Positions 42,351 through 50,992 of a DNA stretch of 64,000 nucleotides are shown here, in pieces. The DNA comes from Dehalococcoidia bacterium (GTDB lineage: Bacteria; Chloroflexota; Dehalococcoidia; SM23-28-2; RBG-16-64-32), in assembly GCA_030690405.1 (NCBI GenBank), contig JAUYGU010000059.1:6731-70730 (forward strand), in the 5' to 3' direction. The notes under the pieces were generated by a model. That model made no database searches and was not told the origin of the DNA. It worked only from the letters and a program-made list of their open reading frames with translations. Numbering within the stretch: position 1 is the first letter of the stretch; every line of letters begins with the position of its first letter. Position numbers and translations under genes: made by a program.

Positions 42351-42493
42351 CGCGAGGCCTTTCGCGAGCTTGCGCGAGGCGATAAGCATCCGCTCGCCGG
42401 GGGAAGCGGGCGGAGAGGGGAAGATCGGACCGCGCACGATAGACGTATTAATACAGGCTGATACGTTTCCCGATTAAACGGCCTCAAACCCGT

Positions 42494-42521
42494 TGACAGG
42501 CCGCCATTTTCGGCTACACTT
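42494..42521 (+). promoter_or_regulatory. Probable comM promoter
   Basis: TTGACA (42494-42499), 16-base spacer, TACACT (42516-42521). A second box, TATAAT, lies at 42590-42595 without a -35 match, so there may be two starts in the long 42351-42709 gap, which is otherwise free of recognisable genes. Confidence 0.55.
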
Positions 42522-42709
42522 ACTGAACATACTTGCTGTCCGCGCGACGGCCACCCGCCCCATCTGCCACAGCGACAGGCGCAGAAGCGTATAATGTCGG
42601 CGGCCCAGCGCGCGGGCAGGTTGAGGCAGACGGCGTGTGGCTGGGGATAGTGCCAAAGTCTTGGGGGCCGGTCTCATCCGGCAACGGTATTCGCGGCGAG
42701 GGGAGACGC

Positions 42710-44236
42710 ATGCTCGCGAAGGTCAGCAGTTGCGCGGTTGTCGGGCTTGACGGCGAGATCGTTGACGTTGAAGTCGACATCAGCCAGGGGTTGCCCGCCT
42801 TCACCATCGTGGGCCTGCCGGACGCCGCCGTGCAGGAGGCGAAGGAGCGCGTGCGGGCGGCGGTCCGTAACTCCGGCCACAACTTCCCGCTGAAGAGGAT
42901 CACGGTAAACCTGGCGCCGGCGGACCTGCGGAAAGAGGGGCCGGCGTACGACCTGCCAATAGCGGTCGGCATCCTGATGGCGTCCGGGCAGGTGCCGGCT
43001 TCGGGAAACGGGGCGGTGTTCCTGGGCGAGCTATCGCTGGACGGCAAGCTGCGCCACACGACCGGCGTGCTGCCGATGGTGGCGCTGGCCCGCGACCGGG
43101 GGCTGAGCACGGTGTTCGTCCCGGCTGAGGACGCCGGCGAGGCGGCGCTGGTCGAGGGCGTGGAGGTCGTGCCGGTGGCCAGCCTGGGGGATCTGGCGTC
43201 GCACCTGCAGGCCGTGCAGCTTATCGCGCCGTTCGTCGCCGCTCAGCAACGGCCGGTGGCGGAGACAGCCCCGGACGTCGTCGACTTTCGCCACATTCGC
43301 GGGCAGGAGCACGTGAAGCGAGCGCTGGAGGTGGCGGCGGCGGGCGGGCACAACGTGCTGATGACGGGGCCGCCGGGCGCGGGGAAGACGCTGCTCACAC
43401 GGGCGCTGCCGCGCATCCTGCCAGCGATGACGTCTGCTGAGGCGCTGGAGGTGACGAAGATCTACAGCGTCGCCGCGCTGCTGCGCCAGGGCGCCCCGAT
43501 GGTGCGGCAGCGACCGTTCCGGGCGCCGCACCACACGATATCGCACGCCGGGCTGGTGGGCGGGGGTCGCGTGCCGCGGCCGGGCGAGATCACGCTCAGC
43601 CACCGCGGCGTCCTCTTCCTGGACGAGCTGCCGGAGTTCCCCCACTCGGTGCTGGAGTCGATCCGGCAGCCGATGGAGGACGGCGTCGTCACGGTGAGCC
43701 GCGCCCAGGGGACGGTGACGTTTCCCGCTAACTTCATGCTGGTGGCGGCGATGAACCCCTGTCCGTGCGGCTTCTACGGCGACCCGACGAAGCACTGCAG
43801 CTGCTCTCCCTCCACAGTGACGCGCTACCAGCACCGCATCTCCGGGCCGCTGCTGGACCGGATCGACATCTTCGTGGACGTGCCGCGCGTGGAGTACGAG
43901 AGGCTGACGGAGGACGCGACGGCGGAGCCCTCCGAGGCGGTGCGGGAGCGGGTGGAGGCGAGCCGTGAGCGCCAGCACCTGCGCTTCTCGGAGTCGAAGC
44001 TGGTGTGCAACGCGGAGATGGGCCCGCTGGAGGTGCGAGAGTTCTGCCAGCTGTCGATGGAGGACGAGGCGAAGTCCCTGCTGCGGATGGCGATGAACCA
44101 GCTGAGCCTTTCGGCGCGGTCTTTCCACCGGGTGCTGAAGCTGGCGCGGACGATCGCGGACCTGGGTGGGTCGGAGGTGATGCTGACCTCGCACCTGGCG
44201 GAGGCGTTGCAGTACCGGCAGCGCGGCGGGGGGTAG
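42710..44236 (+). CDS. comM: ComM / YifB-type Mg-chelatase-like AAA+ ATPase
   Basis: 508 residues. GLPAFTIVGLPDAAVQEAKERVRAA and LAPADLRKEGPAYDLPIA form the N-terminal lobe, Walker A is GPPGAGKT, then RPFRAPHHTISHAGLVGGG, Walker B FLDELPEF, and the zinc-like MNPCPCGFYGDP...CSCS. ComM is a branch-migration helicase for transformation. GAGGGGAGACGC precedes the ATG. Confidence 0.93.
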   Translation: MLAKVSSCAVVGLDGEIVDVEVDISQGLPAFTIVGLPDAAVQEAKERVRAAVRNSGHNFPLKRITVNLAPADLRKEGPAYDLPIAVGILMASGQVPASGNGAVFLGELSLDGKLRHTTGVLPMVALARDRGLSTVFVPAEDAGEAALVEGVEVVPVASLGDLASHLQAVQLIAPFVAAQQRPVAETAPDVVDFRHIRGQEHVKRALEVAAAGGHNVLMTGPPGAGKTLLTRALPRILPAMTSAEALEVTKIYSVAALLRQGAPMVRQRPFRAPHHTISHAGLVGGGRVPRPGEITLSHRGVLFLDELPEFPHSVLESIRQPMEDGVVTVSRAQGTVTFPANFMLVAAMNPCPCGFYGDPTKHCSCSPSTVTRYQHRISGPLLDRIDIFVDVPRVEYERLTEDATAEPSEAVRERVEASRERQHLRFSESKLVCNAEMGPLEVREFCQLSMEDEAKSLLRMAMNQLSLSARSFHRVLKLARTIADLGGSEVMLTSHLAEALQYRQRGGG

Positions 44237-44297
44237 GCCCCAGAGCGTGCCTAGGTGGCGTTACAACCGCTGGAACTGCCGGGCGCAGTTCGAGACG

Positions 44298-44450
44298 CTA
44301 CCTCTTCGGGCGGCTGCTTGGAGTTGAGGGCTTCGCCACCTTCGTGAGGTCGCGCAGGAAGCCGCCTCGCTCGGGCACGGGTATGTCGTGGCCCTTCGGC
44401 TTCTTCTGCTTCTTCTTCTGCTTCTTGTCGCCCACGACCTGAGTATACAT
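44298..44450 (-). CDS. Small Lys-rich protein (50 residues)
   Basis: Begins MYTQVVGDKKQKKKQKKPKG, then the segment HDIPVPERGGFLRDLTKVAKP and a basic end. I think I recognise HDIPVP-type small proteins as widespread but uncharacterised in Chloroflexota and Actinobacteria. Its ATG overlaps the ATG of the plus-strand gene (44449), so the two would be divergent with no gap; one of the starts may be internal (GTG at 44435, giving MGDKKQ...). Confidence 0.45.
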   Translation of the reverse strand: MYTQVVGDKKQKKKQKKPKGHDIPVPERGGFLRDLTKVAKPSTPSSRPKR

Positions 44451-45282
44451 GATGATGCAAATCCCCATAGAACTGATTGGCGTTCACGCGAAAATCGAAC
44501 GGGCCAAAGAGCACATCAGCGAGCTTATAGTTGAGGTCGAGCGGTTCAAAAAGTCCAACCCATACGAAGTCATGCCCTATAAGGACGCGAAGACCGGGGA
44601 TACGGTCTTTGTCCTGCATGTCCACGCTTCGTTGCCGCTCAGGTGCAATAGCATCGTGGGCGACATCGTCCAGAATCTTCGGTCTAGCCTTGACTATCTC
44701 GCCCGACAATTGGTGTTGGCCAATGGCGGGAAGCCGACTAAGCATACGGCTTTTCCCATCTCCGCTAGCGCCGAGGAATTTGAATCCGGAGGACTTGGAA
44801 AAATAAGGGGTGCGAGTGCTGCGGCAATGACTTTCCTCAAAATGTTGAATCCATACAGAGGAGGGAACGATGCCCTTTGGCGACTCCATCAGCTCAGCAT
44901 CGTCGACAAGCACCATGAATTTATTACCGTCGGCCTCGCCCATGAGGATGTCGTCATAGACTTCGGTGCGCGGATGCGGGAAATCGCTATGCGGCTTGGT
45001 GCTGACTGGGCCAAAGACACGCCGAGCATGGAAATCGGCATCAGACCTGCTAACCGGCAATACCCTTTGGTAGACGGCACACCTCTGTATCGAATCAGCG
45101 CGGGAGTCGACCTCACTGAGGCAGACATGAACCCGAAGTTCACCCTTCAAGTAGCGTTTGGCGAGGGCGAGGTTGTTCAAGGTGAGCCGGTCTTCCCAAC
45201 ACTTCAACAACTGGTCGGCGCTGTGGAGGAGACGGTGAAAGTCTTTCACCCCCTATTCCTCTCCTCTGCAGAGAAGGGATAG
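44449..45282 (+). CDS. Hypothetical protein with SLDYLARQLV motif, low GC
   Basis: 277 residues; three ATG codons in a row begin the frame. IQNL-type motif NLRSSLDYLARQLVLANGG and LHQLSIVDKHHEFITVG match a family of uncharacterised proteins seen beside mobile genes (family assignment from memory only). No membrane segment. AT-rich codons mark it as acquired. Lies between comM and the otsB gene. Confidence 0.6.
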   Translation: MMMQIPIELIGVHAKIERAKEHISELIVEVERFKKSNPYEVMPYKDAKTGDTVFVLHVHASLPLRCNSIVGDIVQNLRSSLDYLARQLVLANGGKPTKHTAFPISASAEEFESGGLGKIRGASAAAMTFLKMLNPYRGGNDALWRLHQLSIVDKHHEFITVGLAHEDVVIDFGARMREIAMRLGADWAKDTPSMEIGIRPANRQYPLVDGTPLYRISAGVDLTEADMNPKFTLQVAFGEGEVVQGEPVFPTLQQLVGAVEETVKVFHPLFLSSAEKG

Positions 45283-45364
45283 TTACCATCTGCCTTAGTG
45301 CACCCTACGTTCCGACCGCGCGGCCATGACGCGCCCGAGCGCCACGTGCTAGACTCGCGTTCGG

Positions 45365-46165
45365 ATGGCGCAAACGCTTACGAGCATCGATCCGCTGCTG
45401 CCGCTGTTGCGGGAGAGACCGCTTGGCGTGCTGTCGGACATCGACGGGACGCTGGCGCCGATCGTGCCGCGGCCGGAGGACGCCGCCGTGCCCGAGGAGA
45501 CGCGAGCGCTGCTGCGCGGGCTGGTCGAGAAGGGGGTGCGGGTGGCGCTGGTCACCGGCCGGTCGCTGGAGTCGGCGCTTCAGATCGCCGGCGTCGAGGG
45601 GATCGCCTTCGCCGCGGAGCACGGCCTCCGCCTCTGGATCGACGGCCGCCTGGAGGCGGCGCCCGGCCTGGCGGAGTACGAGGCGCTGGCCGGGCAGGCG
45701 CAGGCGGAGCTGCGGCAGACGGAGCGCGCTGTTTCGGGGGTACAGGTGGAGAACAAGGGGCCGCTGCTGGCCGTTCACTACCGGCGGGCCAAGGAGCCGC
45801 GGGCGGCGCGGGAGGCGGTGCTGGAGGCGGTGGGGCGTTCCACCGCGGCGCGGCGCTTCCGGCTGCACGAGGGCCGGATGGTGGTGGAGCTGCGGCCGCC
45901 GCTGGACGTCGATAAGGGGACGGCGGCGGTAACGCTTATCGAGCGGCTGGGGTTGAGGGGCGTGCTGTGCCTGGGAGATGACATAACGGACATCGATATG
46001 TTCGCGGCTGCCGGCCGCAAGAGGTCGCAGGGGCTCGCGGCTGTCACGGTCGCCGTGGTGAGCGAGGAGGCGACGCCGGAGCTGCTGCGGGCGGCGGACT
46101 ATTCGCTGGAGGGCACGGAAGGGGTGCGCTGGCTGCTGGCGGAGATGCTCAGAGCGCTCCCCTAG
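45365..46165 (+). CDS. otsB: Trehalose-6-phosphate phosphatase
   Basis: 266 residues of the HAD superfamily: LSDIDGTLAPI (Asp25, Asp27), VTGRS, ENKGPLLAVHYRRA, and GDDITDIDMF (Mg site). The cap domain has HYRRAKEP. It dephosphorylates trehalose 6-phosphate made by OtsA. It is convergent with otsA and their 3' ends overlap by 17 bases. Confidence 0.9.
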   Translation: MAQTLTSIDPLLPLLRERPLGVLSDIDGTLAPIVPRPEDAAVPEETRALLRGLVEKGVRVALVTGRSLESALQIAGVEGIAFAAEHGLRLWIDGRLEAAPGLAEYEALAGQAQAELRQTERAVSGVQVENKGPLLAVHYRRAKEPRAAREAVLEAVGRSTAARRFRLHEGRMVVELRPPLDVDKGTAAVTLIERLGLRGVLCLGDDITDIDMFAAAGRKRSQGLAAVTVAVVSEEATPELLRAADYSLEGTEGVRWLLAEMLRALP

Positions 46166-47678
46166 TCACAGCCAGGAGATCGCGGAGCTGGCGTTCCAGC
46201 CAGAAGGTGATGTCCTCCTCCTGGATGAGCCGCTTGAGGGCAGCGGCGCGCCGGCGGCGCTCGTCCGGGGCCATGGTGAGAGCGGCGCGGAGGGCGCGGA
46301 CTGTGCCCTCGAGGTCGGTGGGGGTGACGCCGAGGGCGTACTCGGAGAGCTGCTCGAAGGAGCCGGCGAGCTCCGAGAGGACGAGGACGCCGTCGCGCTC
46401 GTTGACCAGGGGGCCTTCCTTGGAGACGAGGTTCATGCCATCGATGACGGGGTTCACGAACAGCACGTCGTAGAGACACATCCCGGCGATCCCCTGGGCG
46501 TAGTTGTTCTCGTAGAAGACGTGTACGGGCTGCCAGTCGCCGTCGCCGTACTCATCGTTGATGGAATCGACAGCCTCGAAGACCTCGTCGGTGTAGGTCT
46601 GGTAGACGCCGAGCTCGCTGCGAGAGGGGACGAGGAACTGCAGCAGGGTGACCCTGCCGCGGTACTCCGGGTAGCGCTCCAGGAGGAGCTCGAAGGCGCG
46701 GAGGCCGCGAACGACGTTCTTGCTGGGCTCCGAACGGTCGACGCGGACGATGGTCTGAGAGCCGAGGCCGGCGCCGATCTGCTCCTTGTAGCGCTGGACC
46801 TCGTCGCCGCGGGCGAACTCCAGGAGGCCGGGCGCGTCCACAGATATGGGGTAGCTGCAGATGGCGGTGGTGTGACCGCGGTAGGTGACGTGGCGCTGCT
46901 GGAAATCGATGATGGAGCCCTTGAGCATCGACTCGCAACAGTGGAGGAAGTTGAGGACGTCGCTCTTGGTCTGAAGGCCGACGATATCGGCGGCGCACAT
47001 GTCTTCGTGGATGGTCTTGCGCATGAACTCCGGGAGTATGCCCCAGTAGCGCGGTCCGGGCCAGGGGATGTGCGTGAAGTGGAGGATGGTGGCGCCGGGG
47101 ACCTTTTCGCGGACGCGGGCGGTGGCCAGGTAGAGGTGGTAGTCCTGGAGGAGGACGTAGGGGGGCTGCGGGTCGTTTTTGGTCTCGGCGGCGATGGCGT
47201 CGGCGATCGCCTCGTTGACGGGGATGTAGCCGCTCTCCCAGGCCTCGTAGACGGCGCGGCCGATGTTGGGGGTGCGCGGCGTGTTCCACATGTAGTGCTG
47301 GAGGAACCAGAGGAGGGGGTTGCAGAAGACGTAGTAGTGGCGCTGGTAGACGTTGCGGGGTACGAGGACGAAGCGGACGTAGATCTCGTTATCGGGGAGC
47401 TTGAGGAGGCTGCCGTTGGCCTCCTCGGCGGCGCGGCGGTCGCCGTCGGTCATGGCGGTGGCGATCCAGGTGGCGGGAAGAAAGCGGGCGGCGGCAGTGA
47501 GGGCGGTGACCATGCCGCCGCCGCCGCGCCGGCTGGTGAGGGAGCCGTCGTCCTGGATGCTGAACTCCAGGGGGCCACGGTTGCTGGCGATAATCAGGCG
47601 GCGCTCTGCCAGCATCTGCTGGCAGAGGTCTTCCAGCCGCTGGAGCTTGCCGCGGTATGAGCTTTCGACCTCAGGCAT
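46149..47678 (-). CDS. otsA: Trehalose-6-phosphate synthase (GT20 family)
   Basis: 509 residues from the ATG at 47678; a longer frame to 47726 adds an unlikely leader. IIASNRGPLEF and RRGGGGMVTAL open the GT-B fold, DYHLYL and HFTHIPWPGP follow, VDRSEPSKNV is the phosphate-binding loop, and NPVIDGMNLVSKEGP the UDP-sugar loop. Uses UDP- or GDP-glucose and glucose 6-phosphate. Trehalose synthesis suggests osmotic or desiccation stress. Confidence 0.92.
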   Translation of the reverse strand: MPEVESSYRGKLQRLEDLCQQMLAERRLIIASNRGPLEFSIQDDGSLTSRRGGGGMVTALTAAARFLPATWIATAMTDGDRRAAEEANGSLLKLPDNEIYVRFVLVPRNVYQRHYYVFCNPLLWFLQHYMWNTPRTPNIGRAVYEAWESGYIPVNEAIADAIAAETKNDPQPPYVLLQDYHLYLATARVREKVPGATILHFTHIPWPGPRYWGILPEFMRKTIHEDMCAADIVGLQTKSDVLNFLHCCESMLKGSIIDFQQRHVTYRGHTTAICSYPISVDAPGLLEFARGDEVQRYKEQIGAGLGSQTIVRVDRSEPSKNVVRGLRAFELLLERYPEYRGRVTLLQFLVPSRSELGVYQTYTDEVFEAVDSINDEYGDGDWQPVHVFYENNYAQGIAGMCLYDVLFVNPVIDGMNLVSKEGPLVNERDGVLVLSELAGSFEQLSEYALGVTPTDLEGTVRALRAALTMAPDERRRRAAALKRLIQEEDITFWLERQLRDLLAVTRGAL

Positions 47679-47747
47679 AGCGGGGGTGCCACTTTGCAGG
47701 ATGGCCGAAGGAGGGTGACCTGTCAACCTCGATGGCCGGGGCGCGTC

Positions 47748-47776
47748 TTGATGAGGGGATTGGCGGCGACTAATAT
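47748..47776 (+). promoter_or_regulatory. Promoter of tRNA-Arg
   Basis: TTGATG, 17-base spacer, TAATAT, 8 bases before the tRNA 5' end. Confidence 0.55.
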
Positions 47777-47784
47777 GATAGCGG

Positions 47785-47860
47785 GCCCCCGTAGCTCAGT
47801 CGGATAGAGCGCCGGCCTCCGAAGCCGGAAGCGCAGGTTCGAGTCCTGCCGGGGGTACCA
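47785..47860 (+). tRNA. tRNA-Arg (anticodon CCG), CCA encoded
   Basis: 76 bases. Acceptor GCCCCCG pairs with CGGGGGT (G-U at the first pair), D-arm GCTC...GAGC, anticodon stem CCGGC/GCCGG with loop CTCCGAA, T-arm GCAGGTTCGAGTCCTGC, and CCA at 47858-47860. Its last 46 bases recur at 52062-52107 with one difference. Confidence 0.92.
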
Positions 47861-47862
47861 TT
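47817..47862 (+). repeat. Attachment-site-like direct repeat, left copy
   Basis: From the anticodon loop of tRNA-Arg to just past CCA. Pairs with 52062-52107 (45/46 identical), as expected for attL/attR of a tRNA-integrated element of about 4.2 kb. Confidence 0.75.
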
Positions 47863-47912
47863 TCTGTATCTAAGCCAGTGTGGGTGGCCGCTCACCGTCA
47901 GCGTCGTCAAGA

Positions 47913-48155
47913 TTACAGCCGCATCACCAGACACGTCGTGGTCCGGCCCACACCCTCGATCACCTGGATCGACTCGGAGACGGCGCGTCCCAGCCGGTCA
48001 AGATCGTCGGCCTCCAACAGCACGATAACGTCGTAGGGGCCAGTCACCACGTCAACGGACAGGATATGGCCCTCCGTCAGGGACATGGTCCGCAACGCCT
48101 CACTGATATCGCGCGCCGCCCCGACCTCCGCCTCAATGAGTACATACGCCCGCAT
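47913..48155 (-). CDS. Stand-alone Lrp/AsnC ligand-binding (RAM) domain protein
   Basis: 80 residues. YVLIEAEVGAARDISEAL and GPYDVIVLLEADDLDRLGRAV form the alpha-beta sandwich of Lrp/AsnC effector domains without a DNA-binding half. A perfect AAGGAGGT precedes the ATG. Such proteins dimerise and sense small ligands, perhaps partnering a separate DNA-binding protein. Divergent from the ArsR-type gene. Confidence 0.8.
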   Translation of the reverse strand: MRAYVLIEAEVGAARDISEALRTMSLTEGHILSVDVVTGPYDVIVLLEADDLDRLGRAVSESIQVIEGVGRTTTCLVMRL

Positions 48156-48210
48156 GGCTACCTCCTTGGCTCAACTACGGACCATTTTCCGACTTTGCCC
48201 GCGGCACCCC

Positions 48211-48238
48211 TTGACCGTAGGTGCGAGGGAAGTATATC
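48211..48238 (+). promoter_or_regulatory. Possible promoter of the ArsR-type gene
   Basis: TTGACC, 16-base spacer, TATATC, 27 bases before the ATG at 48266. Confidence 0.4.
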
Positions 48239-48265
48239 GTAAGACTGCAAGATAGCAATACTGCG

Positions 48266-48628
48266 ATGCGTTCACCACTTCGACAGTTCAAGGCCGAGTT
48301 CTTTAAGGCCCTGGCCCACCCGGGCCGCATCAAGATCATCGAGAGCCTCCGCTCTGGCGAGAAGACCGTCGGCGAGCTCCAGACGCTTCTCGACGACGAG
48401 CCGGCGCCCGCCTCGCAGCACCTGGCGCTCCTGCGGGCGAAGGGGATCGTGTCCGGCCGCAAGAACGGCAACAACGTCTACTACAGCGTGCGCGACCCCA
48501 AGATATTCGAGCTGCTGGACGTGGCGCGGGAGATCTTCAACGCGCACCTTACCGATACGCAGGAGATGCTGAAAGAGCTTGCTGACGAGGAAGAGGCCCT
48601 GGCCGGCATCGAGCCGGCCGGCGGCTAA
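48266..48628 (+). CDS. ArsR-family winged-helix transcriptional regulator
   Basis: 120 residues. FKALAHPGRIKIIESLRSGEKTVGELQ and ASQHLALLRAKGIVSGRKNGNNVYYSV are the ArsR recognition helix and wing. No CVC-type metal site is visible; the signal is unknown. A longer start at 48221 is less likely because the promoter would lie inside it. Confidence 0.82.
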   Translation: MRSPLRQFKAEFFKALAHPGRIKIIESLRSGEKTVGELQTLLDDEPAPASQHLALLRAKGIVSGRKNGNNVYYSVRDPKIFELLDVAREIFNAHLTDTQEMLKELADEEEALAGIEPAGG

Positions 48629-48695
48629 TCAGGTCACCGGGGGCCGCCCCTGACCCAGGGGAGCGGGCCTCGCCCTCTTGTGAAGTGAGGAGACG

Positions 48696-49073
48696 TTGGA
48701 AGGACCGTCAGTTCGACAAGGGGCACGGGTCGAGGCCCCAGCGTTGGACAAGCGCCTGGAGCGCTTCGTCCAGCGCTACATCGACTCCCCCCTCAAGCTG
48801 GAGATAGTGCGGACGGTCGCTCATCACCCGAACCGCCTCTACTCCCTGAACGAGCTGGCCGTTTTCACCAGCGGGCAGCCGGCGGACCTGGAGCGGGCTG
48901 TGATCTACCTGGAACAGCTGGGCATAGTGGCTGCCAAGCGCCAGCAGGACGGCCTCATGACCGGCCTGTCGCGTTCGCCGGTGGTGCGGGAGATGGCGGT
49001 GAAGCTATTCCGCTACACCTGTAATCCAGGCGGTCACGCCAGGCTGGCCAAATTGGCGCGGAGGCGTCCATGA
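48696..49073 (+). CDS. Small winged-helix protein, first gene of the island operon
   Basis: 125 residues from TTG; GAGGAGAC precedes it. SPLKLEIVRTVAHHPNRLYSLNELA and ERAVIYLEQLGIVAAKRQQDG give a winged helix with an unusual basic tail (HARLAKLARRRP). Its stop overlaps the next start (ATGA). Confidence 0.65.
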   Translation: MEGPSVRQGARVEAPALDKRLERFVQRYIDSPLKLEIVRTVAHHPNRLYSLNELAVFTSGQPADLERAVIYLEQLGIVAAKRQQDGLMTGLSRSPVVREMAVKLFRYTCNPGGHARLAKLARRRP

Positions 49074-49495
49074 GCTCAACGCGCCAGCCCGCGAGCAGAC
49101 GGCTTACCACCCTCAGGCTGATACTGGGGGAGTTCCTCACCTCCCGAGGGAGACTTGACCTGCTCGTCTTCTGGGGACGCTATCCCTGCGGCTGGTTCGA
49201 CAGGCGGGCGATCAAGCCGCACACCCGGGCCTCGCGGGTCGAGATCGAGCGGGCCCTCGAGGAGCTGATCGAAGAGGGCGTCGTCAGGCGCCACCGTGAC
49301 GGCCCTGTCGCCTCCTACGCCCTCACCGAAGCCGGCGGCATCCGCCGAGCGGTGGAGGATTTCGCCCGGCTAACCCCAAACGAGCGCCGCTACCTGCTGC
49401 ACCTGTCGACGGGCCAGGAAGCACCGAGCGAGAAGCATCCCGGCAGGCCGTTGTCGAGGAGACTGCGGCGGATTATCGAGGGGGCGGAGCCGTGA
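49070..49495 (+). CDS. Small winged-helix protein
   Basis: 141 residues. LVFWGRYPCGWFDRRAI, then RALEELIEEGVVRRHRDG and ASYALTEAGGIRRAVEDFARLTPNERRYLL. It aligns with the protein at 51522 (LVFLAHSSRDWFDVESI, LLDELVDDGFLRRRQVG, LYALTKHREVRNAAL), so the two are paralogs in one operon. Translation is coupled to both neighbours. Confidence 0.65.
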   Translation: MSSTRQPASRRLTTLRLILGEFLTSRGRLDLLVFWGRYPCGWFDRRAIKPHTRASRVEIERALEELIEEGVVRRHRDGPVASYALTEAGGIRRAVEDFARLTPNERRYLLHLSTGQEAPSEKHPGRPLSRRLRRIIEGAEP

Positions 49496-49713
49496 CCTTC
49501 GGGCAGTACCTGCGCCACCTTCGATTCATGCGAAAGCTCCCCCTGAACGAGTTGGTGACGACTACGGGCCTGGACCCCACCCACCTCGTGGACCTGGAGA
49601 CGGACCACGCCGCGCCCACGCAGAAAGACATAGCGAAGCTTGCCGCCGGCCTGAGCGTCACCGAGGAAGCCCTGCTGGAGGAGGCGCGACACGCGGGTCC
49701 CGGCGTCCTCTAA
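49492..49713 (+). CDS. Small Xre-type helix-turn-helix protein 1
   Basis: 73 residues from GTG overlapping the previous stop. FGQYLRHLRFMRKLPLNELV, LDPTHLVDLETDHAAP and DIAKLAAGLSV form the Xre fold. Paralog of the domains at 50061 and 51231. No ligand domain. Confidence 0.7.
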   Translation: MTFGQYLRHLRFMRKLPLNELVTTTGLDPTHLVDLETDHAAPTQKDIAKLAAGLSVTEEALLEEARHAGPGVL

Positions 49714-49807
49714 CCGGCAGCCCTGGGCTGGGCGTCGCCGCAGCCTCCGAAGACACGGCCTGCCCTGGGGGTTCGCTCTGAAGCTGCTGCGATGGGCTGG
49801 GCGAGGA

Positions 49808-50077
49808 GTGCTGCGCGCCGGCAAAGCCCTCGCTGAGTCATACATCAGTCGAAAACGGAGTAACGCCGTCGCCGGGGAGCGGCTGGCGGAGGCTATGATG
49901 CGCTACGCCGAGCTGTGTATGTCAGCGGGGAGAAAGCCGAAAGACCTTGAAGAGGCTGCTACCTTCCTGGACAACGCCGCCGCTCTGTACACGGAGATAG
50001 GCCAACCAGAGAAAGCGGCCGACGCGCAGGCTCTGAAGGCGGAGGCAGGCCCAGGTGACGATGGCCGAAGACAGTAA
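49808..50077 (+). CDS. Small helical (TPR-like) protein
   Basis: 89 residues from GTG with GGCGAGGA upstream. AEAMMRYAELCMSAGRKPKDLEEAATFLDNAAALYTEIGQPEKAADAQAL looks like two tetratricopeptide-type helix pairs. Overlaps the next gene by about 20 bases in another frame. Confidence 0.5.
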   Translation: MLRAGKALAESYISRKRSNAVAGERLAEAMMRYAELCMSAGRKPKDLEEAATFLDNAAALYTEIGQPEKAADAQALKAEAGPGDDGRRQ

Positions 50078-50534
50078 GCCCGACCCGAGGCGGCTCCTGC
50101 CCGTGTGGGCACCGCGAGGACAGCCGGTTCCTTCGCTCTGGCGCCCCTGGGAGAGCGTGCGCCTGAACTCCGCACCGCCAGCCCGCACAGAAACGGCCGC
50201 TCGCCCGCCTGAGAAAGTCCGCCGCCCGCCCTCAAGAAAGCGGAAAGGAGGAACTCCCTTGGCAAGCCCTCTACTGCAGCAGCATCACACGTGGAACTAC
50301 ACCGGCCAGAACACCTTTGGCAGCTTCTTGAAGAAGGAACGCGCCCGCCGCCGTATATCACGCCATTCCCTGGCAGTGGTCAGCGGCATCCAGGAGCGAC
50401 GGCTGGAAGCGATCGAGCTGAACCAGTCGGCCCCTTCCTACCGGGACATCGCGAGCCTGGCCACCGTCTTGGAGATTCCGGAGCAGGACCTCCTGGAGGC
50501 CGCCGGCTGCATCAAGCGGGAGGAGGGAGCGTGA
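50061..50534 (+). CDS. Xre-type protein 2 with disordered basic N-terminus
   Basis: 157 residues from the ATG at 50061. A Pro/Arg-rich tail of 85 residues precedes the Xre domain: FGSFLKKERARRRISRHSLAVVSG, RRLEAIELNQSAP, DIASLATVLEIPEQDLLEAAG. Its stop overlaps the next GTG. Confidence 0.65.
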   Translation: MAEDSKPDPRRLLPVWAPRGQPVPSLWRPWESVRLNSAPPARTETAARPPEKVRRPPSRKRKGGTPLASPLLQQHHTWNYTGQNTFGSFLKKERARRRISRHSLAVVSGIQERRLEAIELNQSAPSYRDIASLATVLEIPEQDLLEAAGCIKREEGA

Positions 50535-50992
50535 CGGTCATGCTCACCGGCCTTCCCCGCGTGAGCTGGCGCCGGTTCTTCCGCCACCTGACGACCCAGG
50601 GTCAGCGCGAGCTCGAGCGGGCTCTCGCGGACTGCGGCCTGCTTCTGGGCGAGTACATGGAGCTGGTGGAGCGCGCCTATCTGGAGGCCTACGTGCTCCA
50701 GGAGGCGAGCCCTGGCGGGGAGAGGGTAGACCTGGACGTCACCGCCCAAGCTGTCGCGGCCAGGCTCATTGGAGGCTACGTCACGCGCAAGCGCCTGTTC
50801 CTCCTGCTCGTGGCGTCGAGGCAGGACCAGGCCTGGGCTAAACTCTCGGGGGCTCTACCCAGGGAGACGTACGCTGCCGATTGCTCGTGGCACACGCCGC
50901 CGCTGCGGGTTGGACTGTCGCCATCGTACAAGCGGCGCCTGAGGCAGCGCATTCATGCGCAGATGAAGGTAATGAAACGTGCAAGGGGATAG
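50531..50992 (+). CDS. Hypothetical helical protein of the island operon
   Basis: 153 residues. It is mostly helical: LERALADCGLLLGEYMELVERAYLEAYV, then AARLIGGYVTRKRLFLLLVASRQDQAW, and a very basic end (KRRLRQRIHAQMKVMKRARG). Not recognised; the basic end suggests nucleic-acid binding. Confidence 0.55.
   Translation: MTVMLTGLPRVSWRRFFRHLTTQGQRELERALADCGLLLGEYMELVERAYLEAYVLQEASPGGERVDLDVTAQAVAARLIGGYVTRKRLFLLLVASRQDQAWAKLSGALPRETYAADCSWHTPPLRVGLSPSYKRRLRQRIHAQMKVMKRARG

Noticed and set aside
44251..45249. A 332-codon minus-strand frame over the 277-residue gene
   Set aside because: The plus frame has conserved-looking motifs; the minus frame does not, although its first part overlaps the real 50-residue small gene in another frame.
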